Source: Geothrix sp. 21YS21S-4 (GTDB taxonomy: Bacteria > Acidobacteriota > Holophagae > Holophagales > Holophagaceae). From it: DNA of 64,000 bases. A model generated the notes under the pieces. The model was not told the DNA's origin. It saw only the letters and a program-made list of their open reading frames with translations, and did no database searches. Positions 1-9,251 of this stretch are shown here, piece by piece (position 1 is the first letter of the stretch; each line of letters opens with the position of its first letter). The stretch is taken from the NCBI RefSeq assembly GCF_030845995.1, contig NZ_CP132719.1, forward strand, positions 2,480,001-2,544,000, given 5' to 3'. Position numbers and translations under genes: made by a program.

Positions 1-2010
1 GGCGCGGGCGCGGACGAAGCTGAGGGCCAGGTTGGCGCTCTCCTGCATCACCTCGCCCAGCTTCCCGGTCAGCTTCAGCTGGCCTTTGCCGGGCAGGACG
101 GCCGCCTCGATGATCAGCAGATCCCCGCCCGTGGGCGTCCACGCGAGGCCGTTCACCACCCCCGGCGGGGCGGTGTCGTCCAGGCGGGTGTCCAGGAACT
201 TCTCGGGACCCAGGAGCTTCGGAACCCGCTCGGCGGTGATGATGGGGTCGAAGGGCTCCCCCGCCGCGTCGGAGGTGTGGGGCTGAAGGGTGTGGCGCGC
301 CAGCTTGCGGAGGATGTTGGCGATCTCGCGCTCCAGCTGGCGGACGCCGGCCTCGCGGGTGTAGGCCTGGATGAGCTTCTCCAGCGCCGCCGGGTCGAAC
401 CGCACGCCCATGTCCTGCATCCCGTGGCCTTCGAGGGCCCGCGGAATCAGGTGCTTCTCGGCGATGGCGAGCTTCTCCCGGGCGGTGTAGCCGGACAGTT
501 CCAGGACCTCCAGCCGATCCTCCAGGGGCTCGGGGATCTGGTGCCGCACGTTGGCGGTGGCGAGGAACAGCACCTGGCTGAGGTCGAAGCCCACGTCCAG
601 GTAGTGGTCCTGGAAGTTGGCGTTCTGCTCCGGATCCAGGACCTCCAGCAGGGCGCTGCTGGGATCCCCGCGGAAATCCGAGGCCATCTTGTCGATCTCG
701 TCCAGGAGCATCAAAGGATTGCGGACCTTGGCCTTCTTCATCAGCGAGATGATCCGGCCCGGCATGGAGCCGATGTAGGTCCGGCGGTGGCCCCGGATCT
801 CGGCCTCGTCGCGGACGCCTCCCAGGGACAGCCGCACGAAGGGCCGGTTCAGCGCCCGGGCGATGCTGCGGGCGAGGGAGGTCTTCCCCACGCCCGGAGG
901 CCCCACCAGGCACAGGATGGGCCCGCGGAGGGGTGGGTGGCCCGCAACGCCGGCTTCGGCAGCGTCTCCACCCACCTCCGTCCCTGGGCGGTTCCGCAGG
1001 CGGGCCATGACCGCCAAGTGCTCCAGGACCCGGGCCTTGATCTTGTCCAGGCCGGAGTGGTCCTCCTCCAGCACCCGCTCGGCCTCGGGGAGGTCCAGCC
1101 GCTCCTCCGCCATGGCCTTCCACGGAAGGGCCAGGAGCCATTCCAGGTAGGTGCGGCTGACAGTGGCCTCGGCGCTCTGGGGGGGCATGGCCTCCAGCCG
1201 CTCCAGCTCCTCCAGGGCCTTGGCCTTCGCGTCGGCGGTCATCCCGGCGGCCTCGATCTGATCGCGGAGCCGGGTGAATTCGTCCTTCTCCTCCTTCTTG
1301 CCCAGCTCCTGCTGGATGACGCGCATCTTCTCGTTCAGGACGTACTGCTTGTGGTCCTGATCCAGGCGCTGGCGGGTCTTCTCGTCCAGCGTGCGGTCCA
1401 CTTCGGACCGGGCGGAATCCAGCTCCAGGAGCCGCATCAGCGCTTCCAGGCGGGGCAGGATGTCCAGCTGCTCCAGGATTTCCTGCTTCTGCTTCACCTC
1501 CGCGGGCACCAAGCCGGCGACGGTGTCGATCGCCTTGCCCAGAGGCAGTTCGCGGATCTGATCCAGGCTGAGGAGCCGCGACGCGTCCGGATTCCGGCCG
1601 AGGAACGCCTCCACCGCCTGGTGGAAGGCCAGCAGGGATTCCCCCGCGGGGGGCACGGGTTCGGGGAGAAGCGCGGCCTCCGCCTGGATGACCTCGCCCC
1701 CGTCGTCGTAGCGGCGCAGGTTCACCCGGGCGATGCCCTTCACGCCCACCTTGTAGTAGTCCTTGGGCAGCGCGATGACCGACTCCACCAGGGCCAGGGT
1801 GCCGATGGGGTAGAGGTCGTCCTGGGCGGGCGTCTCCACCTTGGCGTCCTTCTGGGTGAGCATCAGGAGGTGGTCGCCGGCCTTGATGGCCAGTTCGAGG
1901 GTCCGCACCGACGCCGAGCGTCCCACCACGAAGGGGACGCGCGCGCCGGGGAACAGCACCATGTCCCGGATGGGAATGGCCGGCAGGGTCAGGGTCTTGG
2001 GAACGGCCAA
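1..2010 (-). CDS. lon: ATP-dependent protease Lon (3' end outside window)
   Basis: Cytosolic AAA+ serine protease that degrades misfolded and regulatory proteins. The visible 670 codons cover the N-terminal substrate-binding domain, a coiled region, and the AAA+ module with Walker A GPPGVGKTS and Walker B MLLDEIDKM. The start of the protease domain follows (LPGKGQLKLTGKLGEVMQES). The reading frame runs off the left edge before the catalytic Ser-Lys dyad, so the active site cannot be seen. The best start is TTG at 2008-2010 (TTG GCC GTT CCC AAG), just before the conserved LTLPAIPIRDMVLFPG opening; no ATG lies in frame nearby. It lies downstream of clpX but is separated from it by a terminator hairpin. 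Confidence 0.95.
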   Translation of the reverse strand, partial: MAVPKTLTLPAIPIRDMVLFPGARVPFVVGRSASVRTLELAIKAGDHLLMLTQKDAKVETPAQDDLYPIGTLALVESVIALPKDYYKVGVKGIARVNLRRYDDGGEVIQAEAALLPEPVPPAGESLLAFHQAVEAFLGRNPDASRLLSLDQIRELPLGKAIDTVAGLVPAEVKQKQEILEQLDILPRLEALMRLLELDSARSEVDRTLDEKTRQRLDQDHKQYVLNEKMRVIQQELGKKEEKDEFTRLRDQIEAAGMTADAKAKALEELERLEAMPPQSAEATVSRTYLEWLLALPWKAMAEERLDLPEAERVLEEDHSGLDKIKARVLEHLAVMARLRNRPGTEVGGDAAEAGVAGHPPLRGPILCLVGPPGVGKTSLARSIARALNRPFVRLSLGGVRDEAEIRGHRRTYIGSMPGRIISLMKKAKVRNPLMLLDEIDKMASDFRGDPSSALLEVLDPEQNANFQDHYLDVGFDLSQVLFLATANVRHQIPEPLEDRLEVLELSGYTAREKLAIAEKHLIPRALEGHGMQDMGVRFDPAALEKLIQAYTREAGVRQLEREIANILRKLARHTLQPHTSDAAGEPFDPIITAERVPKLLGPEKFLDTRLDDTAPPGVVNGLAWTPTGGDLLIIEAAVLPGKGQLKLTGKLGEVMQESANLALSFVRARA

Positions 2011-2062
2011 GGAACGCCTCGATTCATGCGGAGAGGGGTGGGGAACACTGCAAAAGCGCCTA

Positions 2063-2090
2063 ACAAAAAGCGACCCGCGCAGAGGGTCGC
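2063..2090 (-). terminator. Rho-independent terminator after clpX
   Basis: Read on the minus strand, a perfect 7-bp stem (GCGACCC / GGGTCGC at 2084-2090 and 2070-2076) is followed by a run of five T. It lies between clpX and lon, so lon probably has its own promoter in 2011-2062 or is reached by read-through. Confidence 0.75.
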
Positions 2091-2211
2091 AGAGAGGGCG
2101 AGGGATGCGGCGACGGCATCCAGCTCATGCTCGTCCTTCTCCGCGATCTCTGCCACCTCTGCTTCCTCTGACGGGTCCTTGAACGGCCTGGCGGCCGGAT
2201 GTCCTCCGGGA

Positions 2212-3456
2212 TCAGCCGGCGGCGGAGATGGGCTGGGTGGGAATGCCCAGGACCTCCTCCACCTTCTGGCGGGTGACGCGGAGGGATTCGCGCCCGGTGC
2301 GCTTGTCCGACGGCAGTTCGTACATCGGCTCGAGCAGGATCTGCTCCACCAGGCTCCGCAGGCCGCGGGCGCCCAGCTTGCGGGTGAGGGCCTGCTCGGA
2401 GATGGCATCGATGGCGCCGTCCTCGAAGGTCAGGTCCACGTCGTCCATGTCGAACAGCTTCACGAACTGCTTGGTGATGGCGTTCTTGGGCTGGGTGAGG
2501 ATCGCCGCCAGGGCCTCGCGGTCCAGGGGCGTCAGGCCCGCCACCACCGGCAGGCGGCCCACCAGCTCGGGGATCAGCCCGAACTTGATGATGTCCTCGG
2601 GCTCCACCAGGCGGAGCAGGTTCTCCTTGTCCTCCTTGGAGGAGGGACGGGAGCCGAACCCCACGGCCTTGGCGCGGATGCGCTGCTTGATGATGTCCTC
2701 GATCCCCACGAACGCGCCGCCGCAGATGAACAGGATGTTGCTGGTGTCGAGCTGGATGAACTCCTGGTGCGGGTGCTTGCGACCGCCCTGGGGGGGAACG
2801 TTGGCAACGGTGCCCTCCACCAGCTTCAACAGCGCCTGCTGGACGCCTTCGCCGCTGACGTCGCGGGTGATGCTGGGGTTCTCGCTCTTGCGGCCCACCT
2901 TGTCGATCTCGTCGATGAACACGATCCCGCGCTGGGCCCGCTCCACGTCGTAGTTGGCGGCCTGGAGCAGCTTGGTGAGGATGTTCTCCACGTCCTCGCC
3001 CACGTAGCCGGCTTCCGTCAGGGTGGTGGCGTCCGCCATGGCCAGGGGCACGTCCAGGAACCGCGCCAGGGTCTGGGCGAGCAGCGTCTTCCCCGTGCCC
3101 GTGGGGCCCAGGAGCAGGATGTTGCTCTTGGACAGCTCCACTTCCGACCCGCCCAGGGCCTTCCGGGGGGTGAGGATCCGCTTGTAGTGGTTGTAGACGG
3201 CCACGCTGAGGCGCTTCTTGGCGCCCTCCTGCCCGATGACGTAGTCGTCGAGGAAGGCCTTGATCTCCTTGGGGCGGCTCAGCCGGGCCTCGTGCTTCCC
3301 GAGGGGCTTGCCCTGGCGGCTCATGCGGAGCTGGAGCTGGCCCGCCTCCAGGCATTCATTGCAGATGAACGCCTCGGGCCCCGCGAGCAGCTGCTCCACT
3401 TCGTGGGGCTCCTTGCTGCAGAAGGAGCATTTCTGCTCGCGCTTGTACTTGTTCAT
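2212..3456 (-). CDS. clpX: ATP-dependent Clp protease ATP-binding subunit ClpX
   Basis: AAA+ unfoldase that recognises tagged proteins and feeds them to ClpP in the cytosol. The 414-aa length is normal. The N-terminal C4 zinc domain (CSFC near residue 10, CNEC near residue 33) is present. Walker A GPTGTGKT, the GYVGED pore loop, Walker B FIDEIDK and a VGFG-type loop for ClpP docking follow. A strong Shine-Dalgarno (AGGAGGGG) precedes the ATG. clpP, the usual upstream partner, is not in this window; greA lies upstream instead. Confidence 0.97.
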   Translation of the reverse strand: MNKYKREQKCSFCSKEPHEVEQLLAGPEAFICNECLEAGQLQLRMSRQGKPLGKHEARLSRPKEIKAFLDDYVIGQEGAKKRLSVAVYNHYKRILTPRKALGGSEVELSKSNILLLGPTGTGKTLLAQTLARFLDVPLAMADATTLTEAGYVGEDVENILTKLLQAANYDVERAQRGIVFIDEIDKVGRKSENPSITRDVSGEGVQQALLKLVEGTVANVPPQGGRKHPHQEFIQLDTSNILFICGGAFVGIEDIIKQRIRAKAVGFGSRPSSKEDKENLLRLVEPEDIIKFGLIPELVGRLPVVAGLTPLDREALAAILTQPKNAITKQFVKLFDMDDVDLTFEDGAIDAISEQALTRKLGARGLRSLVEQILLEPMYELPSDKRTGRESLRVTRQKVEEVLGIPTQPISAAG

Positions 3457-3529
3457 GGGACTTCCCCTCCTGGGGGCAATGCATAAGTGGCGGCTGACTG
3501 GCGCCAGGAGGCGCCGGACGGCGCCGCGG

Positions 3530-4012
3530 CTAGGCTACATCGTGAATGGTCTTGAGTTCCAGAATCTCGAAGCGCCGGATGCCGGCGGGGATCTGAACGC
3601 GCACTTCCCCTCCCTCTTCCTGTCCCACCAGGGCCATCCCGATGGGGGAGCTGATGCTGAGATGCTGGGGATGGCCGTCCAGTTCCTCGGGCAGGACCAG
3701 CCGGTAGGTGAACTCCTCTTCGGAATCCAGGTCCAGGATGGTCACTTTGGACCCGTACGCGGCCCGGGTCTTGGGCAGGCGGCTGATGTCCAGGCTGGCC
3801 ACCTCGGCGATGCGCTTCTCCAGCGTCACCAGCTTGTTCTGGAACATGTCGCGCTTGGCGAGGGCCTGCTCGTATTCGGCGTTCTCGGACAGGTCGCCCT
3901 GCCCGGCCGCCCGGGCGATCTCCTGGGGGATATCCACCAGGAGGGCCTGCTTGAGGTCCTTGAGTTCCTTTTCCAGCTTCGCGAGGACGTGCTTGGGCAT
4001 GGCGAGTTCCAA
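3530..4012 (-). CDS. greA: Transcription elongation factor GreA
   Basis: Binds the secondary channel of RNA polymerase and stimulates cleavage of backtracked RNA. The 160-aa protein has the family layout: an N-terminal coiled coil (about residues 8-75, including [12 protein letters not shown], the acidic tip region) and a C-terminal FKBP-like domain with the signature [20 protein letters not shown]. It is transcribed in the same direction as clpX, about 70 bp away, and may be co-transcribed with it. Confidence 0.96.
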   Translation of the reverse strand: MELAMPKHVLAKLEKELKDLKQALLVDIPQEIARAAGQGDLSENAEYEQALAKRDMFQNKLVTLEKRIAEVASLDISRLPKTRAAYGSKVTILDLDSEEEFTYRLVLPEELDGHPQHLSISSPIGMALVGQEEGGEVRVQIPAGIRRFEILELKTIHDVA

Positions 4013-4023
4013 CGGAAAGGGGT

Positions 4024-4050
4024 CAAAAAAAGGCGGGCCGTGGGGCCCGG
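4024..4050 (-). terminator. Rho-independent terminator after the acyltransferase gene
   Basis: On the minus strand, stem CGGGCC / GGCCCG with a 4-nt loop is followed by CC and seven T. It sits directly after the stop of the LpxL-like gene and before greA. Confidence 0.8.
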
Positions 4051-4051
4051 G

Positions 4052-5032
4052 TCAGCGGCGGAGGGTTTCGTACGATTCTACCCACTCCGCAGGAGGAAGC
4101 GGAGCGGGAAGGGGGTTCCCCTGCCCGGGGCGGGTCTTGAAGCGGCGGTGCATCCAGAACCACCAGCGGGGGTCCTTGCGGATCTGGCCCTCGATGCGCG
4201 CCGTCATCAACTGCGTGGCCGTCCAGGCGTCGCGAGCGGCATCCCCGGTGACGGGCACCTCGAAGGGCGGATCGAACCGCACGGTGTAGGAGCCGTCGCC
4301 GTTGGGCCAGCTGAACACGGGAAGGACCGGCAGCCCGTAGCGGGCCGCCAGACTGCCCGCCGTGCCGAAGGTGGAAGCCCACTGCCCCAGGAACTTCACC
4401 CACACCCCGGTGGTGAGGGCGTCCTGATCGAGGAGGAAGCCCACGCCCCGCCCCGCCTTGAGGGCCTTGAGCGTGTCGCGCATGGCGCCGTCCTTGAGGA
4501 TCACGCGGTTCCCGAAGCGGGTGCGGAAGGCCAGGGAAATGGGCTCCAGCAGCGGGTTGTCCAGTTCGCGTCCGATGGCGTCGAGGGTGCGGCCGTGGAG
4601 GCTCTGGCCCAGGGCGATGGCCTCCCAGTTGCCGTAGTGGCCCGTGAGCTGGATGAAGCCCTTCCCCGCCGCCTGGACCGCATCGAAGTGCTCCAGCCCT
4701 TCGACCTTGATCCAGCGGTTCAGTTCCTCGGGCGTGGCCCGACGGAGGCGCAGCAGGCCCACGAACAGGGCCCCGAAGTGCCGGAAGCAGGCCCGGGACA
4801 GGGCCCGGGTCTCGGCCTCGGACAGGCCCAGGTCCGCGAAGCGCAGGTTCTCCCGCACGATCCGGCGGTGCCGGCCGTCCACTAGATAGAACAGCGTGCC
4901 CGCCGCCTCGCCCAGCGCCTGCACCGTCGTCCACGGCAGCCGCCCCAGGATCCCGTCCAGCAGCCGGAACCCGGCGTACTCCACGCGGTGGCGGAGGGAG
5001 GGCGCGGGGGTGGAGGAGGAGAGGTCGGCCAT
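4052..5032 (-). CDS. LpxL/HtrB-family lipid A acyltransferase
   Basis: Inner-membrane acyltransferase of the lysophospholipid/lauroyl acyltransferase family, expected to add secondary acyl chains to a lipid A precursor. The 326-aa protein has the HX4-E/D catalytic motif (GHYGNWEA near residue 150), the downstream FLLDQDA block and the conserved WWFWMHRRFKTRP end. This supports a Gram-negative outer membrane. The annotated ATG lies immediately after the poly-U tract of the arcA terminator with no clear ribosome binding site, so the true start may be a few codons downstream. The exact acyl specificity cannot be read from the sequence. Confidence 0.88.
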   Translation of the reverse strand: MADLSSSTPAPSLRHRVEYAGFRLLDGILGRLPWTTVQALGEAAGTLFYLVDGRHRRIVRENLRFADLGLSEAETRALSRACFRHFGALFVGLLRLRRATPEELNRWIKVEGLEHFDAVQAAGKGFIQLTGHYGNWEAIALGQSLHGRTLDAIGRELDNPLLEPISLAFRTRFGNRVILKDGAMRDTLKALKAGRGVGFLLDQDALTTGVWVKFLGQWASTFGTAGSLAARYGLPVLPVFSWPNGDGSYTVRFDPPFEVPVTGDAARDAWTATQLMTARIEGQIRKDPRWWFWMHRRFKTRPGQGNPLPAPLPPAEWVESYETLRR

Positions 5033-5064
5033 AAAAAAAGGGGCGCCTCGGTGAGACGAGGCGC
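5033..5064 (-). terminator. Rho-independent terminator after arcA
   Basis: On the minus strand, an 8-bp stem (GCGCCTCG / CGAGGCGC) with a 6-nt loop is followed by CCC and seven T. The T run ends at the start codon of the next gene. Confidence 0.85.
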
Positions 5065-5126
5065 AGGGTGGAAGTCTACCAGGAACCCTCCTCAGGATTC
5101 CTTGACCAGCCTTTTCAGCAGTTCCG

Positions 5127-6434
5127 TCACGCCTCGGCCCGGGAAAGGGGCATGGTCATGCACCGCGGGCCACCGCGGGCGCGGCTGAGCTCGCTGGCTT
5201 CGAGCTGGATGAGGTATTTGTTCCCGTCCAGGAGGTTCAGGGCGGCGTCCTCCAGGACGTCCTTGACCGTCAGCACGCGGTAGCCGGCCCGGTCCAGGGC
5301 CTCCGCGGTGGCGAGGTTGCGGCCGTAGCTGGTGATGACTCCGGGAGCCAGGCAGAAGGCGTTGGCGCCGTCCGTCCACTGCTCCCGCTGCTGGAGGATG
5401 GGGTCGTTCCCGCCGCAGAAGATGGGCCGGAGGTCGATGCCCACGTCCTTCAGGGTGCGAAGGAGGTTGGGCGAGGTGTGCATCCGGAGTTCGGGATGGC
5501 GCAGGTCGATGCGGGTCACGTTCAGCAGCTCGCGGCTGCCGTCCACGAAGTAGGGCGGATAGACCAGGCATTCGCCTTCGCTGGTGCGGGTGAAGATCGT
5601 ATCCAGGTGCATGGCGCTGCGCTTCTTGGGCATCAGCACCATCAGCAGGTGGTCGAAGCTGCGCTCGTCCTCGGCCCGGTGGGCCCGGAGGGCTTCCGCC
5701 AGGAGGTAGATGGCGTCGGCCTGGGTGCGCTCGCTGCACCCCACCGCCAGCACCTTGCGGTCGAGCACCAGGACGTCCCCGCCCTCCAGGCTGACCGGCG
5801 CCTTGATCTCGCCGCGGACCAGCGGCGTCACCTGGTCGAACCACTTGTCGTGCTCCGTGTGGTGCTTCAGGCGCGGGTGGTGGCGGAACACGTAGCTGAG
5901 GATCAGCGGCTCGCGCTCCCGGGCCCAGGTGGCCATGGAGTTCACGCTGTAGCCGTCGCCGATGACCGAGGCCGGATCCCGCATGAACAGCAGGTTGGGA
6001 ATGGGTCGCAGCCGGTAGTCGAACTCCTGCTCCCAGGGCGTGTGGCCCGGCATGTCGTCCCAGGGCACGCCCCCGATGACGCTGCGGGCCGCCTCCGCCG
6101 AAGTCATGTCCCGCAGCAGGTTGCAGGTGTCGTCCGGCAGGCCCACCAGGCGGCGCAGGTCCTCGATGAAGGCCAGCTTCACGCCCTCGTCCTTCAGCGC
6201 CTCGATGAACAGGTCCTGAATGTCCAGCACCTCGTCCGCCACCCGCCCGAGGACCGTCCGGAACTGGGCGTGCTCCTGCCGGGCCAGATCGCCGTACAGG
6301 ATGTCGTCGAACAGCAGCTTCTCCATCATCCCGGGCACCATCTGGTCCACTTCCGCCCCGGGGTTGTGAACCACCACCTGCTTGAGGCGGGCGGTTTCCG
6401 AAAAGACCGAAAGGTGGATGGGCTGCATAGGCAT
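5127..6434 (-). CDS. arcA: Arginine deiminase
   Basis: Hydrolyses L-arginine to citrulline and ammonia, the first step of the arginine deiminase pathway. The 435-aa protein has the guanidine-modifying fold signatures: FMRDP, the EGGDVLVLD block, the catalytic His in MHLDTIFT, and the catalytic Cys near the C terminus in GGPRCMTMPL. The start at MPMQPIHLSVFSETARLKQVVVHNPG matches the family N terminus. No ornithine carbamoyltransferase or carbamate kinase gene is nearby, so the rest of the pathway must be elsewhere or absent. Confidence 0.95.
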   Translation of the reverse strand: MPMQPIHLSVFSETARLKQVVVHNPGAEVDQMVPGMMEKLLFDDILYGDLARQEHAQFRTVLGRVADEVLDIQDLFIEALKDEGVKLAFIEDLRRLVGLPDDTCNLLRDMTSAEAARSVIGGVPWDDMPGHTPWEQEFDYRLRPIPNLLFMRDPASVIGDGYSVNSMATWAREREPLILSYVFRHHPRLKHHTEHDKWFDQVTPLVRGEIKAPVSLEGGDVLVLDRKVLAVGCSERTQADAIYLLAEALRAHRAEDERSFDHLLMVLMPKKRSAMHLDTIFTRTSEGECLVYPPYFVDGSRELLNVTRIDLRHPELRMHTSPNLLRTLKDVGIDLRPIFCGGNDPILQQREQWTDGANAFCLAPGVITSYGRNLATAEALDRAGYRVLTVKDVLEDAALNLLDGNKYLIQLEASELSRARGGPRCMTMPLSRAEA

Positions 6435-6625
6435 CCTGAAGGCGTGGAACCCCGCAGACTAGCATGAAACCCGCTTCCCGCCTGGATCTACAAAGGCTTT
6501 GGACCTTCACGTTCCACATTGTTTACCAAATCTGTCGGATATTTTTCTTGTGGGGGGGTGGAGGCCGGCCTAGCCTGGTACTTTCCACCGAAACTTCGGG
6601 GCACAGCCCCTTTTGGAGGCTTTCC

Positions 6626-7207
6626 ATGGCCGCATTCGTCACTCAGCCCGCGCCCGATTTCAAGGCCGACGCCCTGGTCAACGGCGAGTTCAAGCAGCTC
6701 TCCCTGTCCGACTACAAGGGCAAGAAGGTCGTGCTGTTCTTCTACCCCCTCGATTTCACCTTCGTGTGCCCCACCGAGATCCTGGCCTTCGCCGACGCCC
6801 TCCAGCAGTTCGAGGCCCGCAACACCCAGGTCATCGGCGTCAGCGTGGACTCCAAGTTCAGCCACCACGCCTGGGTCAACACGCCCCGCAAGGACGGCGG
6901 CATCCAGGGCGTGACCTTCCCCCTGGTCTCCGACCTGAACAAAACCATCGCCCAGGACTACAACGTCCTGCTGCCCGCCGGAATCGCCCTCCGCGGCCTG
7001 TTCATCATCAACAAGGACGGCATCCTCAAGCACATCACCGTCAACCACAACGACCTGGGCCGTAGCGTGGACGAGGTCCTCCGCCTCCTCGACGCCATCG
7101 ACTTCAGCGAAGAGCACGGCGAAGTCTGCCCCGCCAACTGGCACAAGGGCGAGAAGGCCATGAAGCCCACCTCGGAAGGGCTGAAGAACTACGTCGCCGC
7201 CAAGTAG
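6626..7207 (+). CDS. Typical 2-Cys peroxiredoxin (Prx1/AhpC class)
   Basis: Thiol peroxidase that reduces hydrogen peroxide and organic peroxides. The 193-aa protein has the peroxidatic Cys in FTFVCPTEI (near residue 50) and the resolving Cys in GEVCPANW (near residue 170), so it is a dimeric 2-Cys enzyme. The start is ATG at 6626, with GGAGG about 7 nt upstream; in-frame extension upstream is not conserved-looking. It is monocistronic and divergent from arcA. Its last 13 codons are repeated twice more downstream (see the 7168-7580 repeat). Confidence 0.95.
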   Translation: MAAFVTQPAPDFKADALVNGEFKQLSLSDYKGKKVVLFFYPLDFTFVCPTEILAFADALQQFEARNTQVIGVSVDSKFSHHAWVNTPRKDGGIQGVTFPLVSDLNKTIAQDYNVLLPAGIALRGLFIINKDGILKHITVNHNDLGRSVDEVLRLLDAIDFSEEHGEVCPANWHKGEKAMKPTSEGLKNYVAAK

Positions 7208-7580
7208 ACGAGCGGAGGAGAACGGCCAGCGGGCGCCGCAAGGCGCCCGCGCTGCGTACTCGGGGCGGAATGGCCTTCCCGCCATGACCATCCGACCCAG
7301 CGCAGCGAAGGGAGGATAGGGCCGCATCGGCGCAGCCGAGGGCCGGAGGCCCGAGCCAAACCTACCTCGGAAGGGCTCAAGAACTACGTTGCCGCCAAGT
7401 AGATAGGGGAAGAACGGCCAGCGGGCGCCGCAAGGCGCCCGCGCTGCGTACCCGGGCGCGGAATGGCCTTCCCGCCATGACCATCCGACCGCAGCGCAGC
7501 GAAGGGAGGATGGGGCCGCATCGGCGCAACCGATGGCAGGGACACACCCCGAGGGGCTGAAGGACTACGTCGCCGTCTAA
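7168..7580 (+). repeat. Tandem degenerate duplication of the peroxiredoxin gene tail and downstream hairpin
   Basis: The 3' coding end of the peroxiredoxin gene (ACCTCGGAAGGGCTGAAGAA onward, to the stop) recurs at 7363-7402 and, more degenerate, at 7545-7580. Between the copies lies a repeated spacer of about 150 bp. It carries a perfect 9-bp hairpin with a GCAA loop (arms GCGGGCGCC / GGCGCCCGC at 7229-7250 and 7421-7442) and a shared CCCGCCATGACCATCCGACC segment. The third tail copy ends in TAA at 7578-7580, which overlaps the stop codon of the convergent chemoreceptor gene. This fills the whole gap between the two genes. Confidence 0.85.
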
Positions 7581-9172
7581 AGTCGGAACCGCCTCACCTG
7601 GACCTGAAGGGCCTCGGACAGGCGGGTGAGTTCCTGGGCGGTGCCGGCCACTTCGGCGGTGGAGGAGGACATCTGGATGGCGGCGGAGGCCACGGCGCAG
7701 GCGTCACGGGAGCTGGCATCCACTTGGCGGGCCACGTCGGCGCCGGCCTTGGCCTGTTCCACCGTAGCCGCCGCGACGCTGCGGGTCTGGTCGGCGAAGG
7801 CCCCCAGGCTGTGGCGGATGGCGTGCAGGCTGAGGACGGCGGCCTCCACGGTGGATTCCCCTTTGGCGATGGCCTCCTGGGCCGCGGCGATGAGGCGGGT
7901 GACGTCCTTGGCCGAAGTGCCGCTCCGCTCCGCCAGTTTCCGGACCTCCTCGGCCACCACCGAGAAGCCCCGCCCCTGGGCGCCCGCCTTGGCCGCCTCG
8001 ATCGCGGCGTTCAAGGACAGGAGGTTCGTCTGCCGGGCGATCTCCTGGATCACGTCCACGGACTGGACCATCTGGCCCGCCACGTCGGCGATCTCCACCA
8101 TGGCGCCGTTGGTGGAGGTGCCGGCCGCCTGCCCGGCATCGGTGGTCTCCAGGGCCTTTTCCAGCAGTCCGAGGGACGACTGTGCCCCGCGGTCCACCTC
8201 GTCGATGGAGGAAGAGAGCTGCGTGACCGCCGCCGCCATGCGCTCGCTGCCCGACCGCAGGTTTTCCGAGGCGTGGGCAATCTCCGATGAAGTCGAGGCC
8301 ATCTGGTCCGCGGAGGCGGAGAGCTGGCAGGCGCCGCTGGCCACCCCCTCCACGCCGCCGCGCACGTCCGTGAGCACCGACCTCAGCCGGTCCACCATGG
8401 CGTTGAGACGCTCGCCCATCTGCCCGAACTCGTCCTTGCGGTCCAGCGACGCGCGGGTGGTGAGATCCCCCTCGGCCACCGCGCCCAGCACCTGGCCGAA
8501 GGAGCGGAGGGGATCATGGATCCCCTTCATCAGCGCCCAACCCAGCGCCATGCCCGCGGCGATGCCCAGCACGGAAAAGCCCAGTCCCAGCGCGAGGCCG
8601 ACCCGGGCCTGGCGCTCGCCCGCGGCGATGGATTCCTCCGCCTGGCGGGCACCGTCCTTCACGAGCTGGGCCCCCAGGGGCCCCATGGTCCGGTCGATGG
8701 CGTCCACCTGGTCGCGCAGGATCCGGCGAGCCACATCCAACTGGCCCTTGCGGACCGCGGGGAGGACCAGCTCCCGGCACAGCCGCCGCTGTTCCATTCC
8801 CAGATCGTGGTACTGGGGGCCCACCCGCCGGGCCAAGTCCGTGGCGAGGGTCTTCTCGTAGCGCGCCCAGGCCCCGGCGATCCCCTGGTCGAGCTTCTCC
8901 AGGTCCTGTTCGATGGCGGCGATCTCCTCCGGACCCGCGGCCCGGAGCAGGTTGTTGGTCAGGACCAGCGCCCGCAGCATGGACGTGCGCATGACCGTGA
9001 GATCGCCGGTGGGCAGGAGGTTCTCCCGGTGGATCCGCCCCGTGCGCTCCTGGGCGGCGAGGATGTCCTTCATCGCGAGCCCGCATACCCCGATCAGCAG
9101 AAAGGAGAATATCCCCACCACGAGGATGATCTTCCGGCGGACGGGGAGGTTCTGGAAAGCCGCGCCGAGCAT
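7577..9172 (-). CDS. Methyl-accepting chemotaxis protein
   Basis: Inner-membrane chemoreceptor that signals to CheA/CheW. The chosen start (ATG 9172, preceded by GGAGGAAGG) gives 531 aa. Order: short cytoplasmic N terminus, TM1 ([20 protein letters not shown]), four-helix-bundle type periplasmic sensor to about residue 190, TM2 ([20 protein letters not shown]), HAMP, and a methyl-accepting coiled coil. The conserved hairpin tip ([18 protein letters not shown], then [18 protein letters not shown]) is present. An upstream ATG would add 18 residues of low plausibility. No che genes are adjacent, so this is an orphan receptor; its ligand is unknown. Confidence 0.94.
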   Translation of the reverse strand: MLGAAFQNLPVRRKIILVVGIFSFLLIGVCGLAMKDILAAQERTGRIHRENLLPTGDLTVMRTSMLRALVLTNNLLRAAGPEEIAAIEQDLEKLDQGIAGAWARYEKTLATDLARRVGPQYHDLGMEQRRLCRELVLPAVRKGQLDVARRILRDQVDAIDRTMGPLGAQLVKDGARQAEESIAAGERQARVGLALGLGFSVLGIAAGMALGWALMKGIHDPLRSFGQVLGAVAEGDLTTRASLDRKDEFGQMGERLNAMVDRLRSVLTDVRGGVEGVASGACQLSASADQMASTSSEIAHASENLRSGSERMAAAVTQLSSSIDEVDRGAQSSLGLLEKALETTDAGQAAGTSTNGAMVEIADVAGQMVQSVDVIQEIARQTNLLSLNAAIEAAKAGAQGRGFSVVAEEVRKLAERSGTSAKDVTRLIAAAQEAIAKGESTVEAAVLSLHAIRHSLGAFADQTRSVAAATVEQAKAGADVARQVDASSRDACAVASAAIQMSSSTAEVAGTAQELTRLSEALQVQVRRFRL

Positions 9173-9251
9173 GGGAATCCTTCCTCCCTCGCGGGAGTTG
9201 CGCGGCGGGCCGGGCGCATGGCCCACCCCGCCGCGAATCCTGCGGTTCCGT

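Noticed and set aside
1989-2408. Minus-strand frame (139 codons) between clpX and lon
   Set aside because: It crosses the terminator hairpin and shows no conserved pattern.
277-3486. Long open frame on the plus strand (1069 codons) opposite lon and clpX
   Set aside because: It is antisense to clearly conserved genes; its composition (His/Leu/Gly/Gln-rich) is typical of a GC-rich shadow frame.
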